Below are positions 7,963 to 15,437 of a DNA stretch of 32,511 bases, in pieces (the first letter of the stretch is position 1; every line of letters begins with the position of its first letter). The position numbers were made by a program, and so were the translations under genes. The notes under the pieces were generated by a model that made no database searches, had not been told where the DNA came from, and saw only the letters and a program-made list of their open reading frames with translations. Source of the stretch: JBGQBN01 sp041494805 (GTDB lineage: Bacteria > Acidobacteriota > Terriglobia > Terriglobales > Acidobacteriaceae); NCBI GenBank assembly GCA_041494805.1, contig JBGQBN010000048.1, forward strand, positions 1 through 32,511, given 5' to 3'.

Positions 7963-9024
7963 ATGAACAATAAACGCAATTATGTTTACGCGCTGGTCGT
8001 GGCCGTGCTCGCGATCCTGGTGTACTTCCAGTTTCGCACCTGGCGAAACTTCGACTGGGCCATGTTCTGGAGCCAGACCCACCAGGTCCACAAGCTGCAT
8101 GTTATCCACGCCATTGCTCTGATCTATCTGGCCTACGTGATGCGCGCCATCCGGTGGAAAATTTTCCTTCGTCCGGTGCGCCGCAAAGCCTCCGCCATGA
8201 GCCTGGTCTCACCCACATTGATCGGCTTCACCGGATTGGCTCTGCTCGGCCGTCCGGGGGAATTGATCCGTCCTTACCTCATCGCGCGTCACGAGAACCT
8301 TCCCTTTTCATCTCAACTGGGGGTATGGGCGGTAGAGCGCATTTTTGATGTGGGTGCCTTCACCCTGTTGCTAGTACTGGCCATCTTCGTCACGGCCGCG
8401 CCCAAGGAACTCGATTATTACAGTAGCTTCCGCGATGGGGGACTGATTCTGGTCGCGCTGGTTGCCGCCATGACCGCCGCAGCCTGGGTGGTGAGCTGGA
8501 AGGGTGAAGCGCTGGCGGGTTGGGTGGAGCGCCGCTTCGCCCACTTGGCCGCCAACCTCGGACAAAGGATCGCGCTACGCCTGCGTGAGTTCCGCGCCGG
8601 CCTGGACACCATTGATGGTTTGTCTTCACTGCTGCAGTTGATTGGCGTGTCCGTGGCCATGTGGTACTTGATCGCGCGGGCGTATTGGGAAGTCACGCAC
8701 GCCTATGGCGTGCCTGTGCTCGATATCCCGGTGTCCCAGGTTCTGCTGCTGATGGGATCGAGCATGGTGGGCTCGCTGATCCAGTTGCCCGGCGTCGGCG
8801 GTGGTTCGCAACTGGCCACCATTGCCACCCTCGAGCATGTCTTCGACGCCCCGCACGAATTGGCCGCCAGTTGCGGAATCCTGCTCTGGCTGGTCACCTT
8901 CATCGCCGTGGTTCCGCTGGGCCTGATTCTGGCCCATCGGGAGCGGCTCTCCTTGCGCAAGGTCGCGGAAGAGAGTCGGCAAGAAGAAGCTGGGGCCGTG
9001 CTTCCGTCGCCACCTTTAACCTGA
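7963..9024 (+). CDS. UPF0104 / lysylphosphatidylglycerol synthase TM-region-like flippase family protein
   Basis: A 353-residue polytopic inner-membrane protein with roughly eight hydrophobic segments. Family marks are LAYVMRAIRWKIFL (56-69), the conserved loop GRPGELIRPYLI (96-107), ERIFDV (125-130) and LPGVGGGSQLATIATL in the C-terminal half. These match the membrane part of MprF/AglD-type proteins (TIGR00374/UPF0104), which are thought to move lipid-linked molecules across the membrane. No synthase domain is attached, so the substrate is unknown. The ATG at 7963 gives a sensible N-terminus followed at once by the first membrane helix. The charged C-terminal tail is cytoplasmic by inference. 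Confidence 0.85.
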   Translation: MNNKRNYVYALVVAVLAILVYFQFRTWRNFDWAMFWSQTHQVHKLHVIHAIALIYLAYVMRAIRWKIFLRPVRRKASAMSLVSPTLIGFTGLALLGRPGELIRPYLIARHENLPFSSQLGVWAVERIFDVGAFTLLLVLAIFVTAAPKELDYYSSFRDGGLILVALVAAMTAAAWVVSWKGEALAGWVERRFAHLAANLGQRIALRLREFRAGLDTIDGLSSLLQLIGVSVAMWYLIARAYWEVTHAYGVPVLDIPVSQVLLLMGSSMVGSLIQLPGVGGGSQLATIATLEHVFDAPHELAASCGILLWLVTFIAVVPLGLILAHRERLSLRKVAEESRQEEAGAVLPSPPLT

Positions 9025-9084
9025 GCGCGCGGTTTGTCGTGCGGTTAGACAGGCAGGTAGCGCAGGCCGGGCCTGCACTCCGCC

Positions 9085-9093
9085 TGCTACAAT
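9085..9093 (+). promoter_or_regulatory. Extended -10 of nrdR
   Basis: TGC TACAAT (hexamer 9088-9093) lies 24 nt before the nrdR start codon. This predicts a very short leader of about 18 nt. Confidence 0.5.
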
Positions 9094-9117
9094 CAATCGA
9101 GCCTCATCCCAAGCGCC

Positions 9118-9609
9118 ATGAAGTGTCCCTTCTGCGGATTCGCAAACGACAAGGTAGTGGATTCGCGCGAGAGCAAGGAAGCCGACTCCATCCGCCGCCG
9201 CCGTGAGTGTCTGAAGTGCGAGAAGCGCTTCACCACCTACGAGCGCATCGACGAAATTCCCTACATGGTGGTCAAGAAAGACGGCCGCCGCGAAAAGTTT
9301 GATCGCCAGAAAGTTCTGAACGGGCTGTTGCGGGCCTGCGAAAAGCGGCCGGTTCCCATCAGCAAGCTGGAACAAATTGTGAATGAGGCGGAAGGCTTCG
9401 TGATCGAGTCGCCGGAGCGCGAGCGCAAGACCAGCGAACTGGGGGAGCTCATCATGAACCGCCTGCGCCGCTACGATAAAGTGGCCTACGTCCGTTTCGC
9501 CTCGGTCTATCTCGATTTCAAGGACGTGCAGGAATTCATGGCGGAACTGAAAGACCTGCTCAAGAGCAAGGAACCAGACGCCCGTGGCAAGCCCGTGGTC
9601 AAGAATTGA
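9118..9609 (+). CDS. nrdR: Transcriptional repressor NrdR
   Basis: A 163-residue protein of the usual length and layout for the ribonucleotide reductase repressor. The N-terminal zinc ribbon is formed by C3/C6 (CPFC) and C31/C34 (CLKC), with the conserved RRRRECLKC stretch. The ATP-cone follows at about 49-139 (YMVVKKDGRREKFDRQKV and YDKVAYVRFASVY). It senses ATP and dATP and binds NrdR boxes upstream of nrd genes; none are in this window. The last codon and stop (AAT TGA) lie in the first unit of the repeat that flanks the four-helix-bundle gene, so the C-terminal residue may have been set by that insertion. Confidence 0.96.
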   Translation: MKCPFCGFANDKVVDSRESKEADSIRRRRECLKCEKRFTTYERIDEIPYMVVKKDGRREKFDRQKVLNGLLRACEKRPVPISKLEQIVNEAEGFVIESPERERKTSELGELIMNRLRRYDKVAYVRFASVYLDFKDVQEFMAELKDLLKSKEPDARGKPVVKN

Positions 9610-9675
9610 GGGATTGAATCATTGAGGGATTGAGAGATTAAATGATTCAATGACTCAATCATTCAATGTCTCAAT
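9604..9675. repeat. Left flank repeat of the four-helix-bundle cassette (ATTGA/TCAAT units)
   Basis: A run of 7-8-nt units. The first half reads in the ATTGAGGG/ATTGAATC orientation and the second half (from 9641) in the opposite orientation (aatgattcaatgactcaatc), making an imperfect inverted repeat. The stretch 9636-9660 recurs at 10089-10113 with one mismatch in 25 nt, and 9662-9676 recurs exactly at 10075-10089. It begins inside the nrdR stop codon context. Confidence 0.8.
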
Positions 9676-10056
9676 GTGAGTTGCGGCATGAACTCTCTGG
9701 AGAAAGCTGACGAGCTTCGACGACGCACGAAGAGTTTCGCAATTCGCATTGTCAACGTCTTCCGCTCTCTACCCCGCTCTCCGGACGCACAGACTCTGGG
9801 AAAGCAACTTCTGCGTTCGGGCACTTCGGTGGCCGCGAACTATCGAGCGGTTTGCCGCGCCCGCTCGAAGGCTGAATTCGTATCGAGACTGGGCATTGTG
9901 GTCGAGGAAGCAGATGAAACGGTGTTTTGGCTGGAACTTCTCACCGAAACCGGCCTCGTCCGTCCAGAACGAGCTCAAGACCTACTGAAAGAGGCCAATG
10001 AACTTTTGGCTATTTTCGGTGCCTCGCTGCGGACTTCGAAGAGTGGCGTTAGATGA
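9676..10056 (+). CDS. Four-helix-bundle protein, 23S rRNA intervening-sequence (S23/IVP) family
   Basis: A 126-residue, almost wholly alpha-helical protein. The signature region is LGKQLLRSGTSVAANYRAVCRARSKAEF continuing to RLGIVVEEADETVFWLELL, typical of the TIGR02436/S23 family. These proteins were first found inside 23S rRNA intervening sequences, form homopentamers, and are also scattered as solo genes; a relative (Avd) works with reverse transcriptase in diversity-generating retroelements. No biochemical role is established. The start is GTG 9676 (or ATG 9688). There is no reverse transcriptase, transposase or rRNA nearby. The gene is bracketed on both sides by the same repeat and set flush between nrdR and the isocitrate dehydrogenase gene, like an inserted cassette. 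Confidence 0.88.
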   Translation: MSCGMNSLEKADELRRRTKSFAIRIVNVFRSLPRSPDAQTLGKQLLRSGTSVAANYRAVCRARSKAEFVSRLGIVVEEADETVFWLELLTETGLVRPERAQDLLKEANELLAIFGASLRTSKSGVR

Positions 10057-10113
10057 CTCTAATGATTCAATGATTTCAATGTCTCAATGATTTAATGATT
10101 CAATGACTCAATC
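10057..10113. repeat. Right flank repeat of the four-helix-bundle cassette
   Basis: Tandem units of about 8-12 nt in one orientation (aatgattcaa, tgatttcaatgtctcaatga, tttaatgattcaatgactca). It matches the right half of the left-flank repeat: 10089-10113 equals 9636-9660 with one mismatch, and 10075-10089 equals 9662-9676. The ATG of the isocitrate dehydrogenase gene (10103) and its codons 2-4 lie within the repeat. Confidence 0.8.
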
Positions 10114-11155
10114 GGTTTACAAGATCACCCTGATTCCCGGCGACGGCATCGGCCCCGAAGTCACCCAAGCCGCGGTGCGCATCCTGGAAGCCACCGGCCT
10201 GAAGTTTGAGTGGGAAACTTTCAAAGCCGGGGCCGAGGCCTATGAGAAGTACCACGAGTACATTCCCAAGGAGTTGACCGAGTCGCTCGAACGCACCCAC
10301 GTCGGGCTTAAGGGTCCAGTCACAACTCCGATCGGTGGCGGGTTTCCCAGTATTAACGTCGCTCTGCGGAAACAGTTCGAGCTGTATGCCAACTTCCGTC
10401 CCATCCGCAATCTGCCGCACATTCCAACCCGTTATCCAGATGTGGACCTGATCATCGTGCGGGAAAACACCGAAGGCCTCTATTCCGGCATCGAGCACGA
10501 AGTCGTCCCTGGCGTGGTCGAGAGCCTGAAGATCATCACCGAGAAGGCCTCCACCCGCATCTCGCGCTTTGCTTTTGAATATGCCCGCAAGAACAATCGG
10601 AAAAAGATCCACGCCATCCACAAAGCCAACATCATGAAGCTCTCGGACGGCCTGTTCCTGCGATGCTCGCGCACCGTGGCCAAGGAATATCCCGAGATCA
10701 CCTACGCTGAGCACATTGTGGACAACACTTGCATGCAGCTGGTGATGAATCCCTACCAGTACGACCTGCTGTTGATGGAAAACCTGTACGGAGACATTAT
10801 CTCCGACCTCTGCGCTGCGTTCGTGGGCGGCCTGGGATTTGTCCCCGGAGCCAATTTCGGCGACCACTGCGCCATTTTCGAAGCTGTCCACGGCTCCGCG
10901 CCCGACATCGCCGGCAAGAACATAGCTAATCCGACGGCGGTCATCCGTTCCTCGCTGCTCATGCTTCGCCATCTGGGCGAGCACCAGGCGGCGGCCAAGA
11001 TTCGCAGTGCTCTGGAAAACGTCTACCGCACCCGCGACAAACTCACCCGCGATGTCGGCGGCAAGGCCGGGACTTCCGATTTCGCCGACTCCGTCATTGA
11101 GTTCATGGAATCCGGGGCAGGAGTCGAACCGGTAGCCGAGACTTCGCACGTTTGA
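10103..11155 (+). CDS. NAD-type isocitrate dehydrogenase (isocitrate/isopropylmalate dehydrogenase family)
   Basis: A 350-residue beta-decarboxylating dehydrogenase that would oxidise isocitrate to 2-oxoglutarate in the TCA cycle. Marks are IPGDGIGPEV (11-20), the substrate loop SINVALRK (83-90, with S83, N85, R89), R99, ENTEGLYSGIEHE (121-133), the metal-binding NLYGDIISD and the cofactor region AVHGSAPDIAGKN. ENTEGLYSGIEH and SxNVALRK favour isocitrate over isopropylmalate; homoisocitrate cannot be fully excluded. NAD rather than NADP use is inferred from the short, IDH3-like form. The start ATG and first codons (M-T-Q-S) come from the upstream repeat, so native start signals may have been replaced. 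No clear Shine-Dalgarno sequence is present. Confidence 0.88.
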   Translation: MTQSVYKITLIPGDGIGPEVTQAAVRILEATGLKFEWETFKAGAEAYEKYHEYIPKELTESLERTHVGLKGPVTTPIGGGFPSINVALRKQFELYANFRPIRNLPHIPTRYPDVDLIIVRENTEGLYSGIEHEVVPGVVESLKIITEKASTRISRFAFEYARKNNRKKIHAIHKANIMKLSDGLFLRCSRTVAKEYPEITYAEHIVDNTCMQLVMNPYQYDLLLMENLYGDIISDLCAAFVGGLGFVPGANFGDHCAIFEAVHGSAPDIAGKNIANPTAVIRSSLLMLRHLGEHQAAAKIRSALENVYRTRDKLTRDVGGKAGTSDFADSVIEFMESGAGVEPVAETSHV

Positions 11156-11176
11156 AGGTTCAAGTTCGTAGAATTT

Positions 11177-11247
11177 CAGGGCGGAGCAGGGCCTCGGCCC
11201 TGCGTTCAAGGTCTCCCAGTAAACCCGGGCTTCAGCCCCTGAGGTAC
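11177..11247. repeat. G+C-rich intergenic hairpin repeat
   Basis: After the isocitrate dehydrogenase gene, GCAGGGCC/GGCCCTGC (11186-11203) forms an 8-bp stem around TC. It is followed by a second imperfect dyad (cccgggcttcagcccctg). No T-tract is present, so this is a repeat element rather than a canonical intrinsic terminator, though it may slow transcription. Confidence 0.55.
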
Positions 11248-11254
11248 ATGCCAC

Positions 11255-12196
11255 TTGCTTACATTTCTCTCCGCCCTGAGTCGCAGGATTGCTTTCGGGA
11301 CAACCGTATTCGCTACTCTCATTGCAGTTGCACCCGCTCAAACTTTCAAGGTCACTCTCTTAGGCACAGGCAACCCGCGTCCCAGCATGGAACGTTTCGG
11401 CCCCAGCATCCTGGTGGAAGCCGGAAATGAAACGTTGATCTTCGACTGCGGCCGCGGCGCTACGCAACGCCTTTATCAACTCAAGGTCCCATTCGCAGAA
11501 GTCAACGCTTTATTTCTCACTCACCTGCATTCCGATCACACCGTCGGAATTCCCGACCTGTGGCTAACCGGCTGGATCATGGGGCGCAACGTCCCGCTCC
11601 GAGTCTGGGGGCCGGCGGGGACCAAACAGATGATGAAGCATCTGGCCCAGGCCTACGAATTTGATCTGCACATGCGGCGCGATGTGGATGAAAAGCTGCC
11701 CGCGCAGGGCGCAGCGGTCGTGGCCAAAGACATTGACCAAGGCGTCGTCTATGAAAACGAAGGCGTGAAGGTAACGGCCTTTACCGTCGATCATGGTCTG
11801 GTCAAACCGGCATTCGGGTACCGTGTCGACTTCGCCGGACACTCTGTAGTGCTCTCCGGAGATACCCGATATTCTGAAAACTTGATCCGCTTTTCTCAGG
11901 GCACGGATGTTTTGATTCACGAGGTCATTGATCCAGAGGCCTATCACGAAGTGAACAATACCTTCACCTCCGAACAGCGGCAAAAAGTCATCACTCACCA
12001 CACGCTTCCCGAACAGGCAGGAACGGTCTTCACCAAAGTAAAGCCCAGACTGGCGGTCTATTCCCACATCGTCCCGCCGGACGTTCCCGATTTGGTCCCT
12101 CACACCCGAAAAACCTATTCCGGCCCGCTGGAAGTAGGCGAAGACCTCATGACCATCGAAGTCGGAGAAAAAATCGAGGTTCACCGCCCGCGATGA
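11255..12196 (+). CDS. Exported metallo-beta-lactamase-fold hydrolase (RNase Z-like subgroup)
   Basis: A 313-residue protein with an N-terminal signal peptide (hydrophobic residues 12-27, likely cleaved after APAQ) and an MBL fold. Metal ligands are visible in FLTHLHSDHTVGIP (H90, H92, D94, H95), with further ligands in VDHGLVKPAFGYR, LSGDTRYSENL and a late His in VYSHIVPP. The opening VTLLGTGNPRPSMERFGPS resembles the RNase Z/ElaC/arylsulfatase branch. Because it carries an export signal it is unlikely to be tRNase Z; a periplasmic hydrolase of unknown substrate is the better call. The TTG start at 11255 is chosen to include the signal peptide, with GAGG at 11241-11244. An ATG at 11248 is out of frame. 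Confidence 0.82.
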   Translation: MLTFLSALSRRIAFGTTVFATLIAVAPAQTFKVTLLGTGNPRPSMERFGPSILVEAGNETLIFDCGRGATQRLYQLKVPFAEVNALFLTHLHSDHTVGIPDLWLTGWIMGRNVPLRVWGPAGTKQMMKHLAQAYEFDLHMRRDVDEKLPAQGAAVVAKDIDQGVVYENEGVKVTAFTVDHGLVKPAFGYRVDFAGHSVVLSGDTRYSENLIRFSQGTDVLIHEVIDPEAYHEVNNTFTSEQRQKVITHHTLPEQAGTVFTKVKPRLAVYSHIVPPDVPDLVPHTRKTYSGPLEVGEDLMTIEVGEKIEVHRPR

Positions 12197-12288
12197 CCCT
12201 TCGCCGCCCCGTCCCTGCGTTGACGAAGCCTCTAGAGATTGAGTAACATCCTCTGTCTTCAAGGAACGTCTTCAAGGAAACCCCGGGG

Positions 12289-13305
12289 ATGGCGAACCCA
12301 ACACGGCGTGTAGGCGTTGTGCTCTTCCAGCTCGGCGGACCCGATACCCTGGAAGCGATTGAGCCTTTTCTTTTTAATCTTTTCTGTGATCCCGACATCA
12401 TTGATTTCCCGTTTGCCCGTCTCGGACGCCGGCCCCTGGCCCGGCTGATCTCCAGCACCCGCGCCCGGAAAGTTCAGCACCACTATTCTGTGATCGGCGG
12501 CGGCTCCCCCATCCGGCGCTTCACCGAGCAACAAGCTCGCGCCCTGCAGATCAAGCTGATCGAATCCGGTCTCGACGCCCATTGCTTCGTTGCCATGCGT
12601 TACTGGCATCCCTTCACCGCCGAAGCGATCGAACAACTGCGCGCAGCGCAATGCGATGAAGTCGTGTTGCTGCCGCTGTATCCTCACTACTCCAGCACCA
12701 CGACGGGCAGCAGCCTGAATGAGTGGCAGCGGCTTTTCCACGATGACGTCCCGGTTCATCCCGTCGGAGCCTTCTATCGTCATGATCTCTATCTCGAAGC
12801 CTTGGTGGAAAAAGTAGACGAGGCACTGGCCCGCTTTCCCGAGCCCGAGCAGCCGGAGATCGTCTTCAGCGCCCACAGCGTTCCCCTGGCGGTAATCGAA
12901 AAAGGCGATCCGTATCAGCGTCAGATCGAAGAAACGGTCGAACTGGTCATGCAGCGCGGTGGATGGTCGAATCATTCCCGGCTCTGTTACCAGAGCAAGG
13001 TTGGCGCCAGCAGGTGGCTGCAACCCTCGTTGCACCGTACACTCCACGATTTGGCGGCCGAACGGGTGCGTGAAGTTTGTGTGGTCCCCATTTCCTTCGT
13101 CTCCGATCATGTGGAGACTCTGGGCGAAATCGACCACGAGGCACGCGGAGAAGCTAAAATGCTTGGGATCAAGCAATTTGAAATGACGTCCGGGCTGAAC
13201 CATTCGCCCACGTTTGTCGTTGCGCTGGCGGAACTGGTGGCCTCGGCGTTAGGCGTCGAGTTGGCCGCCCCGCGCGGTGCAGCGTGCCTGGTAGCAGCGG
13301 ACTGA
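12289..13305 (+). CDS. hemH: Ferrochelatase
   Basis: A 338-residue ferrochelatase that inserts Fe(II) into protoporphyrin IX, or coproporphyrin in the alternative pathway, at the cytoplasmic face. Conserved parts are VVLFQLGGPD (10-19), GGGSPIRRFTEQQ (70-82), LPLYPHYSSTTTGS (128-141), the catalytic H196 in FSAHSVP and E276 in SFVSDHVETLGEID. The start ATG is preceded by AAGGAAA (12274-12280) at 8-nt spacing; the same CTTCAAGGAA block occurs once more just upstream. Its place directly before the bc-complex genes and ctaA/ctaB makes sense, because this cluster consumes haem b, c and a. A short terminator-like hairpin follows the stop. Confidence 0.93.
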   Translation: MANPTRRVGVVLFQLGGPDTLEAIEPFLFNLFCDPDIIDFPFARLGRRPLARLISSTRARKVQHHYSVIGGGSPIRRFTEQQARALQIKLIESGLDAHCFVAMRYWHPFTAEAIEQLRAAQCDEVVLLPLYPHYSSTTTGSSLNEWQRLFHDDVPVHPVGAFYRHDLYLEALVEKVDEALARFPEPEQPEIVFSAHSVPLAVIEKGDPYQRQIEETVELVMQRGGWSNHSRLCYQSKVGASRWLQPSLHRTLHDLAAERVREVCVVPISFVSDHVETLGEIDHEARGEAKMLGIKQFEMTSGLNHSPTFVVALAELVASALGVELAAPRGAACLVAAD

Positions 13306-13318
13306 GCTGCCTTTTTTT
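13294..13318 (+). terminator. Candidate intrinsic terminator after hemH
   Basis: A 5-bp stem GCAGC/GCTGC (13294-13298/13306-13310) closes a 7-nt loop and is followed after one C by seven T residues (13312-13318). The stem overlaps the hemH stop codon. It is weak by stem length but has the only clear T-tract in the region. It would separate hemH from the bc genes, at least partly. Confidence 0.45.
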
Positions 13319-13351
13319 GCGGCAAAGATATTGTAGGAAGGGTGAGGACGG

Positions 13352-14431
13352 ATGGCAGACGAATCCAAAAGCATCCTGGGACATCTTCCACCGTGGCCAC
13401 GGCCGGCGCTGAACAACTCTGTCATTGGGATGGAGCAGGCCTACCGGCAACGCAAAGGCTTGCCCCTGCTGAGCGATGCCGATATCGAAGCCCTCAAGGC
13501 TGGGCAGCCCATGTCATGGGAGAGTGGCGACGGAAGCTCGGCGCCGGCCCCGGCCCCGCCCGCGGCCGCTGCAACTCCAGTTCCCAAGCCTGCCGCTGCC
13601 GCTCCGGCCGCAAGCGCAGGCGCACCAGGCGGTGCCATCAGCGCGGAAGTAGCCAAATGGGTGGCCGAAGGAAAGAAGTGGAGCAAGTCGACCATCGCAG
13701 CTGAGCAGGCCCGGCGAGGTCGCAAGGGCCTTCCGGCACTGACCGACGCAGAAGTGACCGCCTTACTCGGTGAGCCGGCAGATGCGCCAGCTCCGGCGGC
13801 GGCCGCGGCAACTCTAGCAGCCAAGCCCGCCGCTGCCGCGCCTGCTGCCGCGCGCGGCACGGAAGCTAACACTTATGTCGGTACGCCCGCCGTCGGCACT
13901 TCCAAAGCAGCCGCCGCCGGAGGCCTGGCATCGGTCGGACCCGAAGACAACGAGATCAACCGGCAGCGCCGTCGCCTGGTCTGGAGCACAGTGGCCGCCT
14001 TCCTCGCCGCCTGGTTCCTGGCTTTCTTCCGTTTCTTCCTGCCGCGCACATTGTTTGAGCCTGCCACGAGTTTCAAAATCGGCTATCCCGCCGACTACGG
14101 CCTCGGCGTGGACACCAAGTGGCAGCAGAGATATCGCATCTGGGTGGATCGCACACCCGATCGAATCTTCGTGATCTACGCGCGCTGCACTCACCTGGGA
14201 TGTACGCCAGACTGGAAGCCCAGCGAAAACAAATTTAAGTGCCCGTGTCACGGCAGCGGGTACGACAGCGAAGGAGTCAACTTTGAGGGACCAGCTCCCC
14301 GGCCCATGGACCGGGCCCGTCTGGAAGTATCCCCCGATGGCCAGATCCTGGTCGACGTCTCCAAGCTGTACCAGTGGCCCAAGGGTCAACCCACTCAGTT
14401 CAACGATGCAGGAGCGTACTTGCCCCTGTGA
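13352..14431 (+). CDS. Rieske iron-sulfur subunit of the bc complex with a long N-terminal extension
   Basis: A 359-residue Rieske protein, about twice the usual size. Residues 1-200 are an extra region, predicted to be cytoplasmic. It holds two copies of a ~30-residue module (residues 22-48 and 112-138, exactly 90 apart, both with EQAxRxRKGLPxL followed by D-A-acidic) separated by Ala/Pro-rich linkers (61-97 and 141-170). One membrane helix follows at about 208-232. The Rieske fold carries CTHLGC (C279, H281, C284) and CPCHGSGY (C297, C299, H300); the cluster ligands are C279, H281, C297 and H300, with C284-C299 as the expected disulfide. It passes electrons from quinol to the c-type haems. 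AGGA lies shortly upstream of the ATG. It is followed by cytochrome b after 47 nt. Confidence 0.93.
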   Translation: MADESKSILGHLPPWPRPALNNSVIGMEQAYRQRKGLPLLSDADIEALKAGQPMSWESGDGSSAPAPAPPAAAATPVPKPAAAAPAASAGAPGGAISAEVAKWVAEGKKWSKSTIAAEQARRGRKGLPALTDAEVTALLGEPADAPAPAAAAATLAAKPAAAAPAAARGTEANTYVGTPAVGTSKAAAAGGLASVGPEDNEINRQRRRLVWSTVAAFLAAWFLAFFRFFLPRTLFEPATSFKIGYPADYGLGVDTKWQQRYRIWVDRTPDRIFVIYARCTHLGCTPDWKPSENKFKCPCHGSGYDSEGVNFEGPAPRPMDRARLEVSPDGQILVDVSKLYQWPKGQPTQFNDAGAYLPL

Positions 14432-14439
14432 TCTGGTAG

Positions 14440-14459
14440 CGCGGGCGCCCTCGCCCGCG
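14440..14459. repeat. G+C hairpin between Rieske and cytochrome b genes
   Basis: A perfect 8-bp stem CGCGGGCG/CGCCCGCG around CCCT lies in the 47-nt spacer inside the operon. There is no T-tract. It may act as a processing or stability element between the two cistrons. Confidence 0.6.
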
Positions 14460-14478
14460 AAAGCTGAAGAACGAGGAC

Positions 14479-15405
14479 ATGATGGCTGAAGATAATCAGA
14501 AAGGTAAAAACGGCAACCGGGTGGGCCTGCTAGAGCGAGTGAAGTCCGGAGTCAAAGAGGACATCCAATCGCTCAAGACCGATCTACCTGCCAAAGCCAA
14601 AGACCAAATCGAGGGACTCAAGGACCCCACCAAGACCCAGGTCTTCACCTCGATCTTCCGCCACAAGCACGACGACACTCCGCGCAATCGGGCGCTGGGC
14701 GTGCTCTCGAACGTGTTCCTGCACCTGCACCCCGCCAAGATCAATCGCGACGCGGTCCGATACAGCTACACCTGGGGCATGGGTGGCATCACGTTCTACC
14801 TGTTCATCGTGCTCACGTTCACCGGCGTGCTGCTCATGTTTTATTACCACCCCAGCAAGGTGCAGGCGTTCCGCGATGTCCTGTACCTCGAGCACGATGT
14901 CCCCTTTGGCAAGCTGTTGCGCAACATGCATCGCTGGGCAGCTCACTTGATGGTGATCGCGGTCTGGCTGCACATGTTTCGCGTGTTCCTGACCGGCTCC
15001 TACAAGAAGCCTCGCGAGTTCAACTGGAATATCGGCGTGCTGCTGCTGGTCTTCACGCTGCTGCTTTCGTTCACCGGCTACCTGCTTCCCGACGACCAGC
15101 TGGGATTCTGGGCCGTCACGGTGGGAACGAACATGGCCCGCGCCACGCCGCTGCTGGGGCACGAGGGACCGTTTGGTGCCATGCTGCACATGACGCCCTA
15201 CAACGACGTTCGTTTCGGATTACTCGGCGGCTCGATCGTGGACGCCAACGCTCTGCTGCGTTCCTACATCTGGCATTGCATCGGCATTCCCATCGTCGCT
15301 TCGGTTCTGATGATCGTCCACTTCTGGCGCGTGCGGAAGGACGGTGGCATCTCCGGTCCCGCACAGGTGATGCTGGCTGCGGAAATCAAGGAGCCGCGCC
15401 GCTAA
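14479..15405 (+). CDS. Cytochrome b N-terminal (b6-like) subunit of the bc complex
   Basis: A 308-residue four-helix cytochrome b of the split, b6-like type. A charged soluble N-terminal region of about 85 residues precedes the membrane part. Haem ligands are H151 and H165 (HRWAAHLMVIAVWLH) and H266 and H281 (WHCIGIPIVASVLMIVH). The second pair has 14 intervening residues, the spacing of b6 rather than mitochondrial cytochrome b, and RKDGGISGPA near the C-terminus matches b6 RKxGISGP. The only cysteine is C267, so the Cys that binds haem cn in b6f and related complexes (near GGIT, 102-105) is absent. Start ATG 14479 or 14482, with GAGG just upstream. Subunit IV follows after 32 nt. Confidence 0.93.
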   Translation: MMAEDNQKGKNGNRVGLLERVKSGVKEDIQSLKTDLPAKAKDQIEGLKDPTKTQVFTSIFRHKHDDTPRNRALGVLSNVFLHLHPAKINRDAVRYSYTWGMGGITFYLFIVLTFTGVLLMFYYHPSKVQAFRDVLYLEHDVPFGKLLRNMHRWAAHLMVIAVWLHMFRVFLTGSYKKPREFNWNIGVLLLVFTLLLSFTGYLLPDDQLGFWAVTVGTNMARATPLLGHEGPFGAMLHMTPYNDVRFGLLGGSIVDANALLRSYIWHCIGIPIVASVLMIVHFWRVRKDGGISGPAQVMLAAEIKEPRR

Positions 15406-15437
15406 TGGCTCTTTAGCCGCGGAGTTCAGGAGCAATT

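Noticed and set aside
9676..10056. Four-helix-bundle gene as part of a diversity-generating retroelement
   Set aside because: No reverse transcriptase, template repeat or variable target gene lies in the window.
9604..10113. The ATTGA/TCAAT repeats as a CRISPR array
   Set aside because: Units are 7-12 nt, lack unique spacers of constant length, and no cas genes are present.
10100..11341. 413-residue minus-strand open frame opposite the isocitrate dehydrogenase gene
   Set aside because: Shadow of a well-supported enzyme; the predicted protein has no motifs.
11255..12196. RNase Z (tRNA 3' processing) call for the MBL-fold protein
   Set aside because: A clear signal peptide indicates export, which is incompatible with cytoplasmic tRNA processing.
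12259..13203. 314-residue minus-strand open frame opposite hemH
   Set aside because: Shadow of ferrochelatase in a G+C-rich gene.
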